Under the pieces are notes generated by a model. That model made no database searches. It was given only the letters and a program-made list of their open reading frames with translations, and had not been told where the DNA came from. DNA of 64,000 bases from Paenimyroides aestuarii. GTDB taxonomy: Bacteria; Bacteroidota; Bacteroidia; Flavobacteriales; Flavobacteriaceae. Shown piece by piece: positions 1 to 7,758 of the stretch. Each line of letters opens with the position of its first letter. Position 1 is the first letter of the stretch. The position numbers and the translations under genes are program-made. The stretch lies in NCBI RefSeq assembly GCF_024628805.1, contig NZ_CP102382.1, forward strand, positions 124,001-188,000. The letters run 5' to 3'.

Positions 1-307
1 TTTTGTGGGGCAAAACACGTGGTACACCTTATTGTTTGGTTTAGCTGCGGCATTGAGTATTATTTCGATTTTCTCGTATAAAAAAAGACAAACTCAATTT
101 GTGTATAACAGGTTGAACATGATATTGAACTTTATATTACTAGGATTATTTGTGTATCAATCGCTAAATTTATCTGGAGAAACTTTGGTTTCTGAGAAGG
201 GTATTGGGATGTTTCTTCCTATCATTTCTATCATTTTGTTGGTATTAGCCAATAAAGCCATTAAGAAGGACGAAGATCTTGTAAAATCTGCCGATCGTAT
301 ACGATAA
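1..307 (+). CDS. DUF4293 family membrane protein, 3' part only
   Basis: The reading frame is open at the left edge of the window, so the true start lies outside it and about 100 C-terminal residues are visible. They form hydrophobic segments (TLLFGLAAALSIISIFS, MILNFILLGLFVY and FLPIISIILLVLA) with a short basic tail, so this is a small multi-pass inner-membrane protein. Sequence and layout fit the DUF4293 family, which is conserved in Flavobacteria and often sits beside rho; the function is unknown. The IS element starts about 30 bases after the stop codon and has separated this gene from whatever followed. Confidence 0.7.
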   Translation, partial: FVGQNTWYTLLFGLAAALSIISIFSYKKRQTQFVYNRLNMILNFILLGLFVYQSLNLSGETLVSEKGIGMFLPIISIILLVLANKAIKKDEDLVKSADRIR

Positions 308-337
308 ACCTTTCATCTTAGTTTATTAGTGCGTTAA

Positions 338-2131
338 AGAGGCTGTCCAAAAAGTTTGGGCAGCCCTTTTTTTGTTGTGTTTTCTCTAAAAAATTCGTAT
401 TTTAGAGTTGAACAAAAAACCCAACTATGGCTAAGGTAACATTTAAAAATCAAACAGGCAACTCTCCAGAACTTTTCCCTATCAATATTTTTGATTTGAT
501 TCCAGAAGACCACCCCGTTCGGTTGGTGGATTCGGTGGTTAATCAATTGGATATCAGCGATATTACAAATCTTTACTTAGGCGGAGGTTGCTCTGCATAT
601 CATCCGAGAATGATGATTAAAGTGTTGTTTTACAGCTATTTGTCCAACATTTATTCGTGTAGAAAAATCGCCAAAGCCCTTACCGAAAACATTCATTTTA
701 TGTACATTTCGGGAAATTCTACGCCAAATTTTAGAACCATCAACGAATTTAGAGGGAAAATTTTGAAGGAGAAAATCAAAGATTTGTTTGCCGAAGTGGT
801 GAAAATGCTGGTAGAATTGGGCTACATCAGCCTTGATATTCAGTATATTGACGGCACAAAAATTGAGGCAAAATCCAATAAATACACCTTCGTTTGGCGG
901 GGTTCTGTGGAAAAGTACAAAGAAAAATTAGAAGTTAAAATCAATACGATTCTTTCAGATATTGAAAACAGTATTCAATCAGATAATCAAGAACTTAACA
1001 AGGAAGAACTGCCCAAAAAAATCAATTCCGAAGAACTAAAAGAGAAGTTATCTGAATTGAACAAAAAACTAAAAGAACCTACCAAAAAACAGGCAAAAGA
1101 GCTACAAAAACTTCAGGATGAGCATCTTCCAAAATTAGAAAAATACGAAAAAGACCTAGAAACTTTAGGCGATAGGAATTCTTACAGCAAAACCGACCCC
1201 GACGCTACTTTTATGCGGATGAAGGAAGATCACATGAAAAACGGACAGCTTAAACCGGCTTATAATACGCAGATTTCAACTGAAAACCAGTTTATTACAC
1301 ACATCTCTATCCATCAAAAACCTGGTGACACCACCACTTTAGAATCTCATTTGGAAGGTTTTGAAAATGCTTACAAAAAACAAAGCAAAGAAGTGGTTGC
1401 CGATGCAGGATACGGAAGTGAGGAGAATTACGAAATGCTTGAAAATAAGAGCGTTACAGCGTATGTGAAGTATAAATTATTTTCATGCAGAACAGAAAAA
1501 GAAGATGGAAAACAATCCGTTTTTGGTTCAGAATTTATTCTATAACCAAGAACAAGATTTTTACGTTTGTCCGATGGGTCAACGAATGGAAAATATAGGC
1601 AAAGGCAAACGAATTTCGAGCAACGGATACGAATCGCAAGTGTCTTATTATCAAGCTAAAAACTGCAACAATTGTCCGCTTCGAGGGGAATGTTTCAATG
1701 CAAAAGGCAACCGAAAAATAGAAGTCAACCACCGATTAAATGAATTAAAACACAAGGCTAAAACATTATTAACTAGCGAAGAAGGTTTAAAACACCGAAG
1801 CAAACGCCCGATAGAAGTAGAAGCTGTCTTTGGTCAACTCAAAAGCAATAATAAATTTAACAGATTTACATTCAAAGGATTAGAAAAAGTAGAATTAGAA
1901 TTTCTACTGATGGCTCTTGGACATAATTTTAGAAAAATGGTGGCTAAAGGAGCGACTTCTAAGAAAATTGTTGTAAAAACCGCAAAACGAGGTTCAAAAA
2001 TGATTTTTGAAATTGAAATTTTCATTTTTAAGCATCAAGAATTTTCTTCAACTAAAAATAATCATCAAAATTTTCACTATCAAAAATTAGCCGCATAAAA
2101 AAAAGACTGCCCTTTTTGGACAGCCTCTTTT
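338..2131. mobile_element. IS1182-family insertion sequence, transposase frameshifted
   Basis: Terminal inverted repeats are visible: AAGAGGCTGTCCAAAAAG at the left end (about 338-355) and its reverse complement at the right end (about 2113-2131). They enclose one transposase gene in two frames. Just inside each end a second short GC-rich stretch (GGGCAGCCC at the left, GACTGCCC at the right) forms a hairpin with the end and is followed by T-runs, so each end can act as a terminator. A target-site duplication is not clear. The element lies between the DUF4293 gene and a gene-poor stretch. Confidence 0.85.
427..2098 (+). pseudogene. IS1182-family transposase, disrupted by a +1 frameshift
   Basis: Two overlapping open frames, 427-1545 and 1505-2098, give the N-terminal two-thirds and the C-terminal third of one transposase. 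The first carries the DUF772-type N-terminal domain, a start of the DDE domain ([17 protein letters not shown]) and a lysine/glutamate-rich coiled insertion. The second carries a Cys cluster (CPMGQRM, NCNNCPLRGEC-like) and the final catalytic region (RPIEVEAVFGQLKSNNKF). At 1471-1480 the bases tataaattat contain one A too many. Removing it joins the frames as [17 protein letters not shown], the expected IS1182 sequence. The copy is therefore probably inactive, unless the A-run allows slippage. Confidence 0.85.
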
Positions 2132-2539
2132 TAGTTTATCTTACAATTTTTAGTAAATTTTTATTTTTTCTTACAAGATAAAATCATTACGCCAGCTGCC
2201 GCACAACCATAAAGAAGCGAACTCACGAAGTAATTTTTTTTATGGTTTAAGTAATAAAAAAAATGCTTCTCAAAGACCTCCAACTCTATGCAACAGCTAA
2301 AAAAATAAAAGTAAACTTTAAAAACAGTATTAATTTATAAACAAAGTTTCATCAATCATTTACTTGGGCATTTACTTTCTATCTGTATCATGATTTGCTC
2401 AATAAAAAGGAACTTTAACAAAAGTTAAAAAAATATTATTGCTATAAAAACGCATCAATTTTCATATCTATAAAAAATTAGAAAGCCAGCATTATAAGCG
2501 AGCATCTTTTTTACTTATATACGTTTTTTAGATAGTGTC
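2132..2539. other. intergenic stretch without a confident gene
   Basis: About 400 AT-rich bases between the IS end and the SDR gene. On the minus strand near 2164-2236 there is a short open stretch ending KKK-stop with a hydrophobic run (SSLLYGCAAAGVMILSC). It has a stop just upstream and no good start, so it may be a remnant of a small membrane or secreted protein. Nothing else is recognisable. Confidence 0.4.
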
Positions 2540-3244
2540 TTACTTTGTTTTAGTAGGTTTCACTTCAACTTTGCTTGGTAAAACATTTGGATTCATTTTT
2601 AATAAATCTACAACCAATTGACCTAAATCCGAAGGTTGAATTTTCCATTGATCTGTTTCACTTGGGATATGATTGTTAAAGTTCGAGGTAACCGAACCCG
2701 GCATAATGGTAGTACATTTTACATCATAATCGCGCAAATCTAGCATCGCTGCTTGTGTAAAACCTACAACTCCAAATTTGGATGCATTATAACCCGCACC
2801 ATTTGCAAAGAAGTTTGTACCTGCCAGGGAAGCGATTGAGATATAATATCCCTTGTTTTGCTTTAGTTGTTCTACAGTTGCTTTTAGCGTATGAAAAACA
2901 CCTGTTAGATTCGTGTTAATCATGCAATTCCAATCTTCTAAAGACATTTGGTCGATGGGTGCAAATTTACCCAATCCTGCGTTGGCAATAACAACATCTA
3001 ATTTACCATAGGTTGCTATAATTTCTTTAACTGCTTTTTTTTCGTCTTCAAAATTTCTAACATCAGATTGCACTGCCAAAACATTTTCAGTACCCAATTG
3101 TTCTTTTGCTTTATTTACATCATCGATATTTCTTCCGGAAATTGCCACTTTGACTCCGTTTTGCAATAAAGCTTTTGCTATACCAAAACCTATTCCTTTT
3201 GTACCTCCTGTTATGTAAGCTACTTTGTGTTCTATGTTTTGCAT
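2540..3244 (-). CDS. SDR-family oxidoreductase (3-oxoacyl-ACP reductase-like)
   Basis: A 234-residue classical short-chain dehydrogenase/reductase. The N-terminal NAD(P) fold has TGGTKGIGFGIAK (residues about 11-23), the structural motif NAGLG is near residue 90, and the catalytic YxxxK is YNASK near residue 150, preceded by a serine in SIASLAG. It should reduce a carbonyl or oxidise an alcohol with NAD(P)(H) in the cytosol; the substrate cannot be read from the sequence. It stands alone, with the IS-adjacent gap downstream and a divergent intergenic region upstream. Other short-chain alcohol or sugar dehydrogenases are equally possible. Confidence 0.85.
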   Translation of the reverse strand: MQNIEHKVAYITGGTKGIGFGIAKALLQNGVKVAISGRNIDDVNKAKEQLGTENVLAVQSDVRNFEDEKKAVKEIIATYGKLDVVIANAGLGKFAPIDQMSLEDWNCMINTNLTGVFHTLKATVEQLKQNKGYYISIASLAGTNFFANGAGYNASKFGVVGFTQAAMLDLRDYDVKCTTIMPGSVTSNFNNHIPSETDQWKIQPSDLGQLVVDLLKMNPNVLPSKVEVKPTKTK

Positions 3245-3611
3245 GTTTAAATTAAATTGATTTTTATACGTATTGTAAAGATAGCGAATTACTCCTTTTC
3301 AAGCTACTGCGCTGATAGGAAAAAAAATTGAGTTAAAAATTATATGCATGCATATAAAATTATTATATTTGCAGTTCATAAGTGTTTTTTTTGGTTAATT
3401 AAGAGGTTGTATGTTTTCTAACTGCAATCTCTTTTTTTGTAAAAACACTATTAGGTTTATTTTAATTCTATCATTCGAATGAGTGATATCCAAGTTATTG
3501 TATTTTTTTAAAAATTTTCCCACATTGATCTTTGCAGTTTTCATATAAAATTAAAAGCTAATTGAAAAAGATTTTTTCAGTTAATTGTTTTTATATTTAA
3601 AACTTGAATCC
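3245..3611. other. intergenic region between divergent genes, with a candidate short transcript
   Basis: This gap separates the SDR gene (minus) from the thioredoxin-fold gene (plus). It contains TATATTTG at 3364-3371 and a hairpin plus T-run at 3401-3438, listed separately. A second partly similar stretch, GATCTTTGCAGTTTTCATA near 3527-3545, resembles the first (both read TTTGCAGTT then CATA) and is a plausible promoter for the gene starting at 3612. Confidence 0.4.
3364..3438 (+). ncRNA. candidate small RNA with its own promoter and terminator
   Basis: TATATTTG (3364-3371) matches the Bacteroidota -7 element TAnnTTTG. About 30-60 bases downstream AAGAGGTTG (3401-3409) pairs with CAATCTCT (3425-3432, one wobble) and is followed by seven T residues, the form of an intrinsic terminator. 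No open reading frame of meaningful length lies between. The predicted transcript is about 60 nt. No matching -35-like TTTG is visible at the right distance, so the call is weak. Confidence 0.3.
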
Positions 3612-4541
3612 ATGACCTTTAATTTGCCTGCTCAGACAGATTGCAGTAAACTCTTGGCTCAAAAAATAATGCTGCATGATGATTTTGAAAAAACACAACT
3701 TGAACTAATTACCAACTTTTCTAAATTATCTGCCTGTGGATTAGATGATGAAGATGTGAACTTTTTGAAACAACCTCCGCTTACGGCTTCTATAGTTATA
3801 AAATTATTAAACGACGATCCCGATACTGTAACCTATCAAAAGCTAATGGATGAAATTCTGAAAGTAAGAGCAACTCCAGAATATAAGGAATCTGTAAAGC
3901 TTTACAATGACTTGTTAATGTTGCAAAGTAAACATATAAACCTTAGTGACTGGGATAGCGATCGTAAATTATTGCTAAAATTATTTAAAGATGAGAATTT
4001 GGTACATGCTATTTATCAAATAATTAAGGAAAACCCAAATCGCTATGAAACTTACGGTCACATGATGAATGATCTTAATCGAATAGCTGAAGCCGTGTCA
4101 AAAAGTGAAGTTTTAAATGAAGAGTTACCGGACTTTTTTAAAGATTCAGAACTTATTAATTACAAAGAGATGCTACAAATGGCTAAAAAAACAGGTAAAC
4201 CGTTACTTATTTATTTTTCTGCGTACGCAGATGTTAATTCACGTAGAATGGAAGATGCTTTTTTATTTGACATTGATATACAAGCATTTATTGTTTCAAA
4301 TTATCACTCTATAACATTATTTGTGGACTCAAAAAAAAATGTTCCAAAAGAATCAATCCTATACAATCAAAAAAACGGAAAGGCAATGAAAACATATGGA
4401 GCTTTTTATATAAAACTTCAGAAAGAAGTATTTAATGAAAATCGCCAGCCATTTTTTGTAATTGTTGATAGCGAAGGAAAAATATTAAAAACGCAAGGTT
4501 TCACTACTGACAAAAATGAATTTCAAAAATTCTTAAATTAG
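3612..4541 (+). CDS. thioredoxin-fold protein lacking the CxxC cysteines
   Basis: The ATG at 3612 is preferred (309 residues); an upstream TTG at 3585 would add nine residues with no support. Residues 1-180 are a helical, acidic region I do not recognise. Residues about 185-309 look like a thioredoxin domain of the DsbD C-terminal or YyaL type: GKPLLIYFSAYADVNSRRME, then QPFFVIVDSEGKIL with the cis-proline region. Relatives carry CVNCRKME here; this protein has D207-V-N-S210 in place of Cys-x-x-Cys, so it cannot do thiol-disulfide exchange at that site. No signal peptide is evident. The stop codon is directly followed by the ATG of the phosphatase-like gene, so the two are almost certainly co-translated. 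Confidence 0.6.
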   Translation: MTFNLPAQTDCSKLLAQKIMLHDDFEKTQLELITNFSKLSACGLDDEDVNFLKQPPLTASIVIKLLNDDPDTVTYQKLMDEILKVRATPEYKESVKLYNDLLMLQSKHINLSDWDSDRKLLLKLFKDENLVHAIYQIIKENPNRYETYGHMMNDLNRIAEAVSKSEVLNEELPDFFKDSELINYKEMLQMAKKTGKPLLIYFSAYADVNSRRMEDAFLFDIDIQAFIVSNYHSITLFVDSKKNVPKESILYNQKNGKAMKTYGAFYIKLQKEVFNENRQPFFVIVDSEGKILKTQGFTTDKNEFQKFLN

Positions 4542-4883
4542 ATGGTTCAAACAGTATTATTCATTTGCTCAGCAAACAAACAACGCTCTAAAACTGCCGA
4601 AGATTATTTTAGCGCTAAATATCCTAACATACAATTTGAGTCGGCTGGTACAAATCTTAAAATATGTAAAAAAGAGGGAACAAATCTATTGACAATAAAC
4701 CTTCTGAAACAAGCTGACCTGATTTTTGTTATGGAAAACAACCATAAAAAAGAAGTGGATATCTTGATGAATGGTAGATTGAAAAATGAAATTATTGTTT
4801 TGAACATCAAGGATATTTTCAAATATTACCAAAGAGAACTTATTGAAATATTAGAAAATAAAATAGATCATTATTTGGAATAA
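4542..4883 (+). CDS. small low-molecular-weight tyrosine-phosphatase-like protein (COG4551 type)
   Basis: 113 residues, cytosolic. The phosphate-binding loop CSANKQRS (C9 to R15, the C-x5-R signature) is followed by SKTAEDYF, then FESAGT and ADLIFVMENNHKKEV, all typical of the short phosphatase-like COG4551 family. The family's usual C-terminal IPDDYEYMxPEL motif, which supplies the general acid, appears here as IKDIFKYYQREL, so catalytic efficiency is uncertain. The start codon abuts the stop of the cysteine-less thioredoxin-fold gene. The physiological substrate is unknown; arsenate reductase activity, found in some relatives, is another possibility. Confidence 0.7.
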   Translation: MVQTVLFICSANKQRSKTAEDYFSAKYPNIQFESAGTNLKICKKEGTNLLTINLLKQADLIFVMENNHKKEVDILMNGRLKNEIIVLNIKDIFKYYQRELIEILENKIDHYLE

Positions 4884-5096
4884 GTTGCTTTATCAATAAT
4901 AGATTCAAACACAAATAAATCATCTTTTCATTGGAATATATTTCTTGTAAAGTAACTTGCCTATTTTGGAAGAACCGCCACATTTGCACGCCTTAATAGC
5001 AGAACCTAAGTAGAATTATTGTAAATTCGCAGCTATAATTCAGTTCACAAGTATCCGAAATTATGAGCGACAGAAAATTTGAATCGCTTTTTTTTA

Positions 5097-5104
5097 TACT
5101 TTTG
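5097..5104 (+). promoter_or_regulatory. promoter -7 element of the 5123 gene
   Basis: TACTTTTG matches TAnnTTTG and lies 18 bases before the ATG at 5123. A TTTG at 5078-5081 is upstream with a 15-base spacer, shorter than the usual 17-19. Confidence 0.4.
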
Positions 5105-5122
5105 TATTTTAAATAGTATGTT

Positions 5123-5524
5123 ATGGGAATAATGATTGAAGAAAATTTAAAAATAAAACCTTCTATTTGCGATGAGCTTAAAGAAGATATTTTATTCTTG
5201 AATAATGAAGAAAAGCAGGTAATTGTTCATTGTTCTATTTATTCCGTAGATTACGGTGATGCAGCCAGAATCTGGAAAAGTACATACTTGGTTGATAAAG
5301 AATCAGGTTTAACATATAAATTAATTTTTGCAGAAGGTATAAGTTTTGCTCCGCAGTGGACATTAATTCCTTTTCAAAAACCGTTAGAGTTCACCTTAAT
5401 TTTTAAAGGGTTGCCAAAAAGTTGTAAATCATTTGATTTGGTAGAAATAATACCCGAAGATGGTGGTTTTCAAGTGCTAAACATCAGTCGGAATACTGCA
5501 GACGTTTATTATGTAACAATTTAG
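5123..5524 (+). CDS. conserved hypothetical protein, Flavobacteriaceae
   Basis: 133 residues (or 130 from the second ATG at 5132). It has no signal peptide or membrane segment. Motifs such as SVDYGDAARIWKSTYLVD, FTLIFKGLPKSCKSFDLVEIIPE and GGFQVLNISRNTADVYYV suggest a compact beta-rich domain that recurs in flavobacterial genomes without an assigned role. It is a single-gene unit with its own promoter-like element, followed by the L27/L21 terminator. I cannot assign a function. Confidence 0.7.
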   Translation: MGIMIEENLKIKPSICDELKEDILFLNNEEKQVIVHCSIYSVDYGDAARIWKSTYLVDKESGLTYKLIFAEGISFAPQWTLIPFQKPLEFTLIFKGLPKSCKSFDLVEIIPEDGGFQVLNISRNTADVYYVTI

Positions 5525-5564
5525 TGTATTATAAACATAAAATTAATTTTTTTTAGTAGAACAA

Positions 5565-5592
5565 TAAAAAAAGCATCTCAATGAGATGCTTC
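5565..5592 (-). terminator. terminator of the rplU-rpmA operon
   Basis: AAGCATCTCA and TGAGATGCTT form a near-perfect hairpin; on the minus strand it is followed by a T-run. It lies just after rpmA. Confidence 0.8.
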
Positions 5593-5615
5593 TTAATTTT
5601 TTCAGTCTAAGAAGA

Positions 5616-5876
5616 TTAAGCTTCAAATGGTACAACAGAAACGAAAGATTTGTTATCTCTCTTTTTCACGAATTGTACAACTCCGTCAACTTTAGCATGT
5701 AAAGTATGATCTTTACCCATGTAAACGTTTTCACCTGGGTTATGTTTTGAACCTCTTTGTCTTACAATGATGTTACCAGCAATAGCTGCTTGTCCACCAT
5801 AAATCTTAACGCCTAAACGTTTCGATTCTGATTCTCTACCGTTCTTAGAACTACCGACACCTTTCTTGTGAGCCAT
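5616..5876 (-). CDS. rpmA: 50S ribosomal protein L27
   Basis: 86 residues, full family length. The N-terminus [24 protein letters not shown] is diagnostic of L27, whose N-terminal tail reaches the peptidyl-transferase centre. The central [18 protein letters not shown] region is also typical. There is no cleavable N-terminal extension of the Firmicutes kind. It is the second gene of a two-gene operon, 42 bases after rplU, and is closed by a hairpin terminator. Confidence 0.97.
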   Translation of the reverse strand: MAHKKGVGSSKNGRESESKRLGVKIYGGQAAIAGNIIVRQRGSKHNPGENVYMGKDHTLHAKVDGVVQFVKKRDNKSFVSVVPFEA

Positions 5877-5918
5877 GATGTTTGGTTTTTAAAATTGTTA
5901 ATACTTTCTAGTTACAGA

Positions 5919-6230
5919 TTAAATGTTGATTCCCTCGATTACGATTTGCGTCAACGCTTGTCTGTGACCGTTTTTCTTTTTGTATCCTTTTCTTCTTTTC
6001 TTTTTGAAAACGATAACTTTGTCACCTTGAAGGTGCTTTAAAACTTTCGCTCCTACAGAAGCTCCTGTTATAGCTGGGGCGCCTAAAGTAACTGTTCCTG
6101 CATTGTCAACTAAAAGAACTTTGTCAAAAGTAACATTTGCTCCTTCTTCTGTTGCCAAACGGTTTACATACACTTTTTGGTCTTTGCTAACTTTGAATTG
6201 TTGCCCTGCTATCTCTACGATTGCGTACAT
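5919..6230 (-). CDS. rplU: 50S ribosomal protein L21
   Basis: 103 residues. MYAIVEIAGQQFKVSKDQKVYVNRL at the start and VIVFKKKRRKGYKKKNGHRQ near the end are the L21 signatures; the basic C-terminal block binds 23S rRNA. It is the first gene of the rplU-rpmA operon, the usual pairing. A well-spaced promoter lies at 6263-6292. Confidence 0.97.
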   Translation of the reverse strand: MYAIVEIAGQQFKVSKDQKVYVNRLATEEGANVTFDKVLLVDNAGTVTLGAPAITGASVGAKVLKHLQGDKVIVFKKKRRKGYKKKNGHRQALTQIVIEGINI

Positions 6231-6262
6231 AACAATTAAATTAAAATTGATTTTTAAGACTG

Positions 6263-6292
6263 CAAATATACAAAAAATATCTATAAAACAAA
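6263..6292 (-). promoter_or_regulatory. promoter of rplU-rpmA
   Basis: Read on the minus strand: TTTG (6292-6289), 18-base spacer, TATATTTG (6270-6263), an excellent match to the Bacteroidota sigma consensus. Predicted start of transcription is about 28 bases before the rplU ATG. Confidence 0.75.
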
Positions 6293-6419
6293 TCTAAGTG
6301 ACTCGTTTTTAAAAAATTAATTCCCCTCAAAAAAAATATTAAAAAAAAGTACATTTTAAATGTAACATAATCACGAAATTGCACACTAATTTAAAAATCA
6401 AATTAATTTAATCGGAGTT

Positions 6420-7745
6420 ATGAGAAAATCTTTAACAGCTTTAGCTACAACACTTCTTATTAGCAGTGTTGCCTTAGCACAGAAAGTTGAATTTGAAGAG
6501 TACACATTAGACAATGGTTTGCATGTAGTGTTACATCAAGACAAATCGGCGCCTGTTGTAGTTACTTCAGTGATGTACCATGTGGGTGCAAAAGACGAAA
6601 ACCCAGAGCGCACAGGGTTTGCACACTTTTTTGAACACCTTTTGTTTGAAGGTACCGAAAACATTGAAAGAGGTGAGTGGTTTAAGTTGGTAACTGCAAA
6701 TGGTGGTCACAATAATGCCAACACTTCAGACGACCGTACCTATTATTACGAAGTATTCCCATCAAATAATTTAGAATTGGCTATTTGGATGGAATCGGAT
6801 CGTTTATTGCAACCCGTAATCAACCAAATCGGAGTAGATACACAAAACGAGGTGGTAAAAGAAGAAAAACGCTTACGTGTAGATAACAGCCCATACGGAA
6901 ACTGGATTACAGAAGTTAAGAAAAATCTTTTCAAAAAACACCCTTACCGTTGGGCGCCAATTGGTTCAATGGAACATTTAGATGCAGCTACTTTAGAAGA
7001 GTTTCAGGCATTCAACAAAAAATTCTATGTGCCAAATAATGCTGTGTTAGTAATTGCTGGTGATATTGAATTTGCAAAAACGAAAGAATTGGTTCAAAAA
7101 TATTTTGGAGTGATTAAAAAAGGAGCAAACGTTCCGCGCGTAAACATTCAAGAAGATCCAATCACATCAGCTATTCATGCAACGGCAGAAGATCCAAACA
7201 TCCAAATACCAATGTACATCACCGCTTATAGAACACCATCTATGAAAACCCGTGATGCACGTGTGTTGGATATGATTTCTTCATACCTTTCTGGCGGAAA
7301 ATCATCGCCAATGCAAAAGAAAATTGTAGATGAAAAGAAAATGGCTTTACAGTTGTTTGCTTTCAACTACGCACAAGAAGATTACGGGATGTATCTAATC
7401 GCAGGTTTACCTATGGGCGATACAACACGTGAGGCTTTACAAAAAGAAATCGATGCTGAAATCACAAAATTACAAACCGAGCTAATTTCAGAAAGAGATT
7501 ATCAAAAGTTACAAAACGATTTTGAAAACCGTTATGTGAGTCAAAACTCAGATTTAGAAGGTTTGGCAGAAAACTTAGCTACCAACTATTTATTGTATGG
7601 TGACATCAACCTTATTAATGAAGAAATTAATATCTACCGTTCAATTACAAGAGAAGAAATTCGCGATGTTGCTAAAAAATATTTACAAAGCAATGCGCGT
7701 TTATTGTTAGACTATGTACCGGCAAAAGAAGATTCAGCAAAATAA
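6420..7745 (+). CDS. M16 family zinc metallopeptidase, catalytic type
   Basis: 441 residues with a signal peptide (MRKSLTALATTLLISSVALAQ), so periplasmic or surface exposed. The inverted zinc motif HxxEH is intact as H69-F-F-E-H73 in FAHFFEHLLFEGT, and the distal glutamate lies in the NEVVKEEKR segment. The order then follows the M16 half-barrel with the R/Y pair region (SSYLSGGKSSPMQKKIVDEKKMAL). It degrades peptides, probably after clam-shell association with its neighbour. The next gene begins 13 bases downstream and encodes an M16 homologue without the zinc motif, a common active/inactive pairing. Confidence 0.9.
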   Translation: MRKSLTALATTLLISSVALAQKVEFEEYTLDNGLHVVLHQDKSAPVVVTSVMYHVGAKDENPERTGFAHFFEHLLFEGTENIERGEWFKLVTANGGHNNANTSDDRTYYYEVFPSNNLELAIWMESDRLLQPVINQIGVDTQNEVVKEEKRLRVDNSPYGNWITEVKKNLFKKHPYRWAPIGSMEHLDAATLEEFQAFNKKFYVPNNAVLVIAGDIEFAKTKELVQKYFGVIKKGANVPRVNIQEDPITSAIHATAEDPNIQIPMYITAYRTPSMKTRDARVLDMISSYLSGGKSSPMQKKIVDEKKMALQLFAFNYAQEDYGMYLIAGLPMGDTTREALQKEIDAEITKLQTELISERDYQKLQNDFENRYVSQNSDLEGLAENLATNYLLYGDINLINEEINIYRSITREEIRDVAKKYLQSNARLLLDYVPAKEDSAK

Positions 7746-7758
7746 GAAAGTAAACAAA

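Noticed and set aside
338-355. The IS1182 end as a simple terminator only
   Set aside because: The same sequence is inverted at 2113-2131 around a transposase, so it is a terminal inverted repeat, although it can also act as a terminator.
2164-2240. Possible small hydrophobic peptide on the minus strand
   Set aside because: Stop codon just upstream, no good start, fewer than 25 codons; recorded only as a possible remnant.
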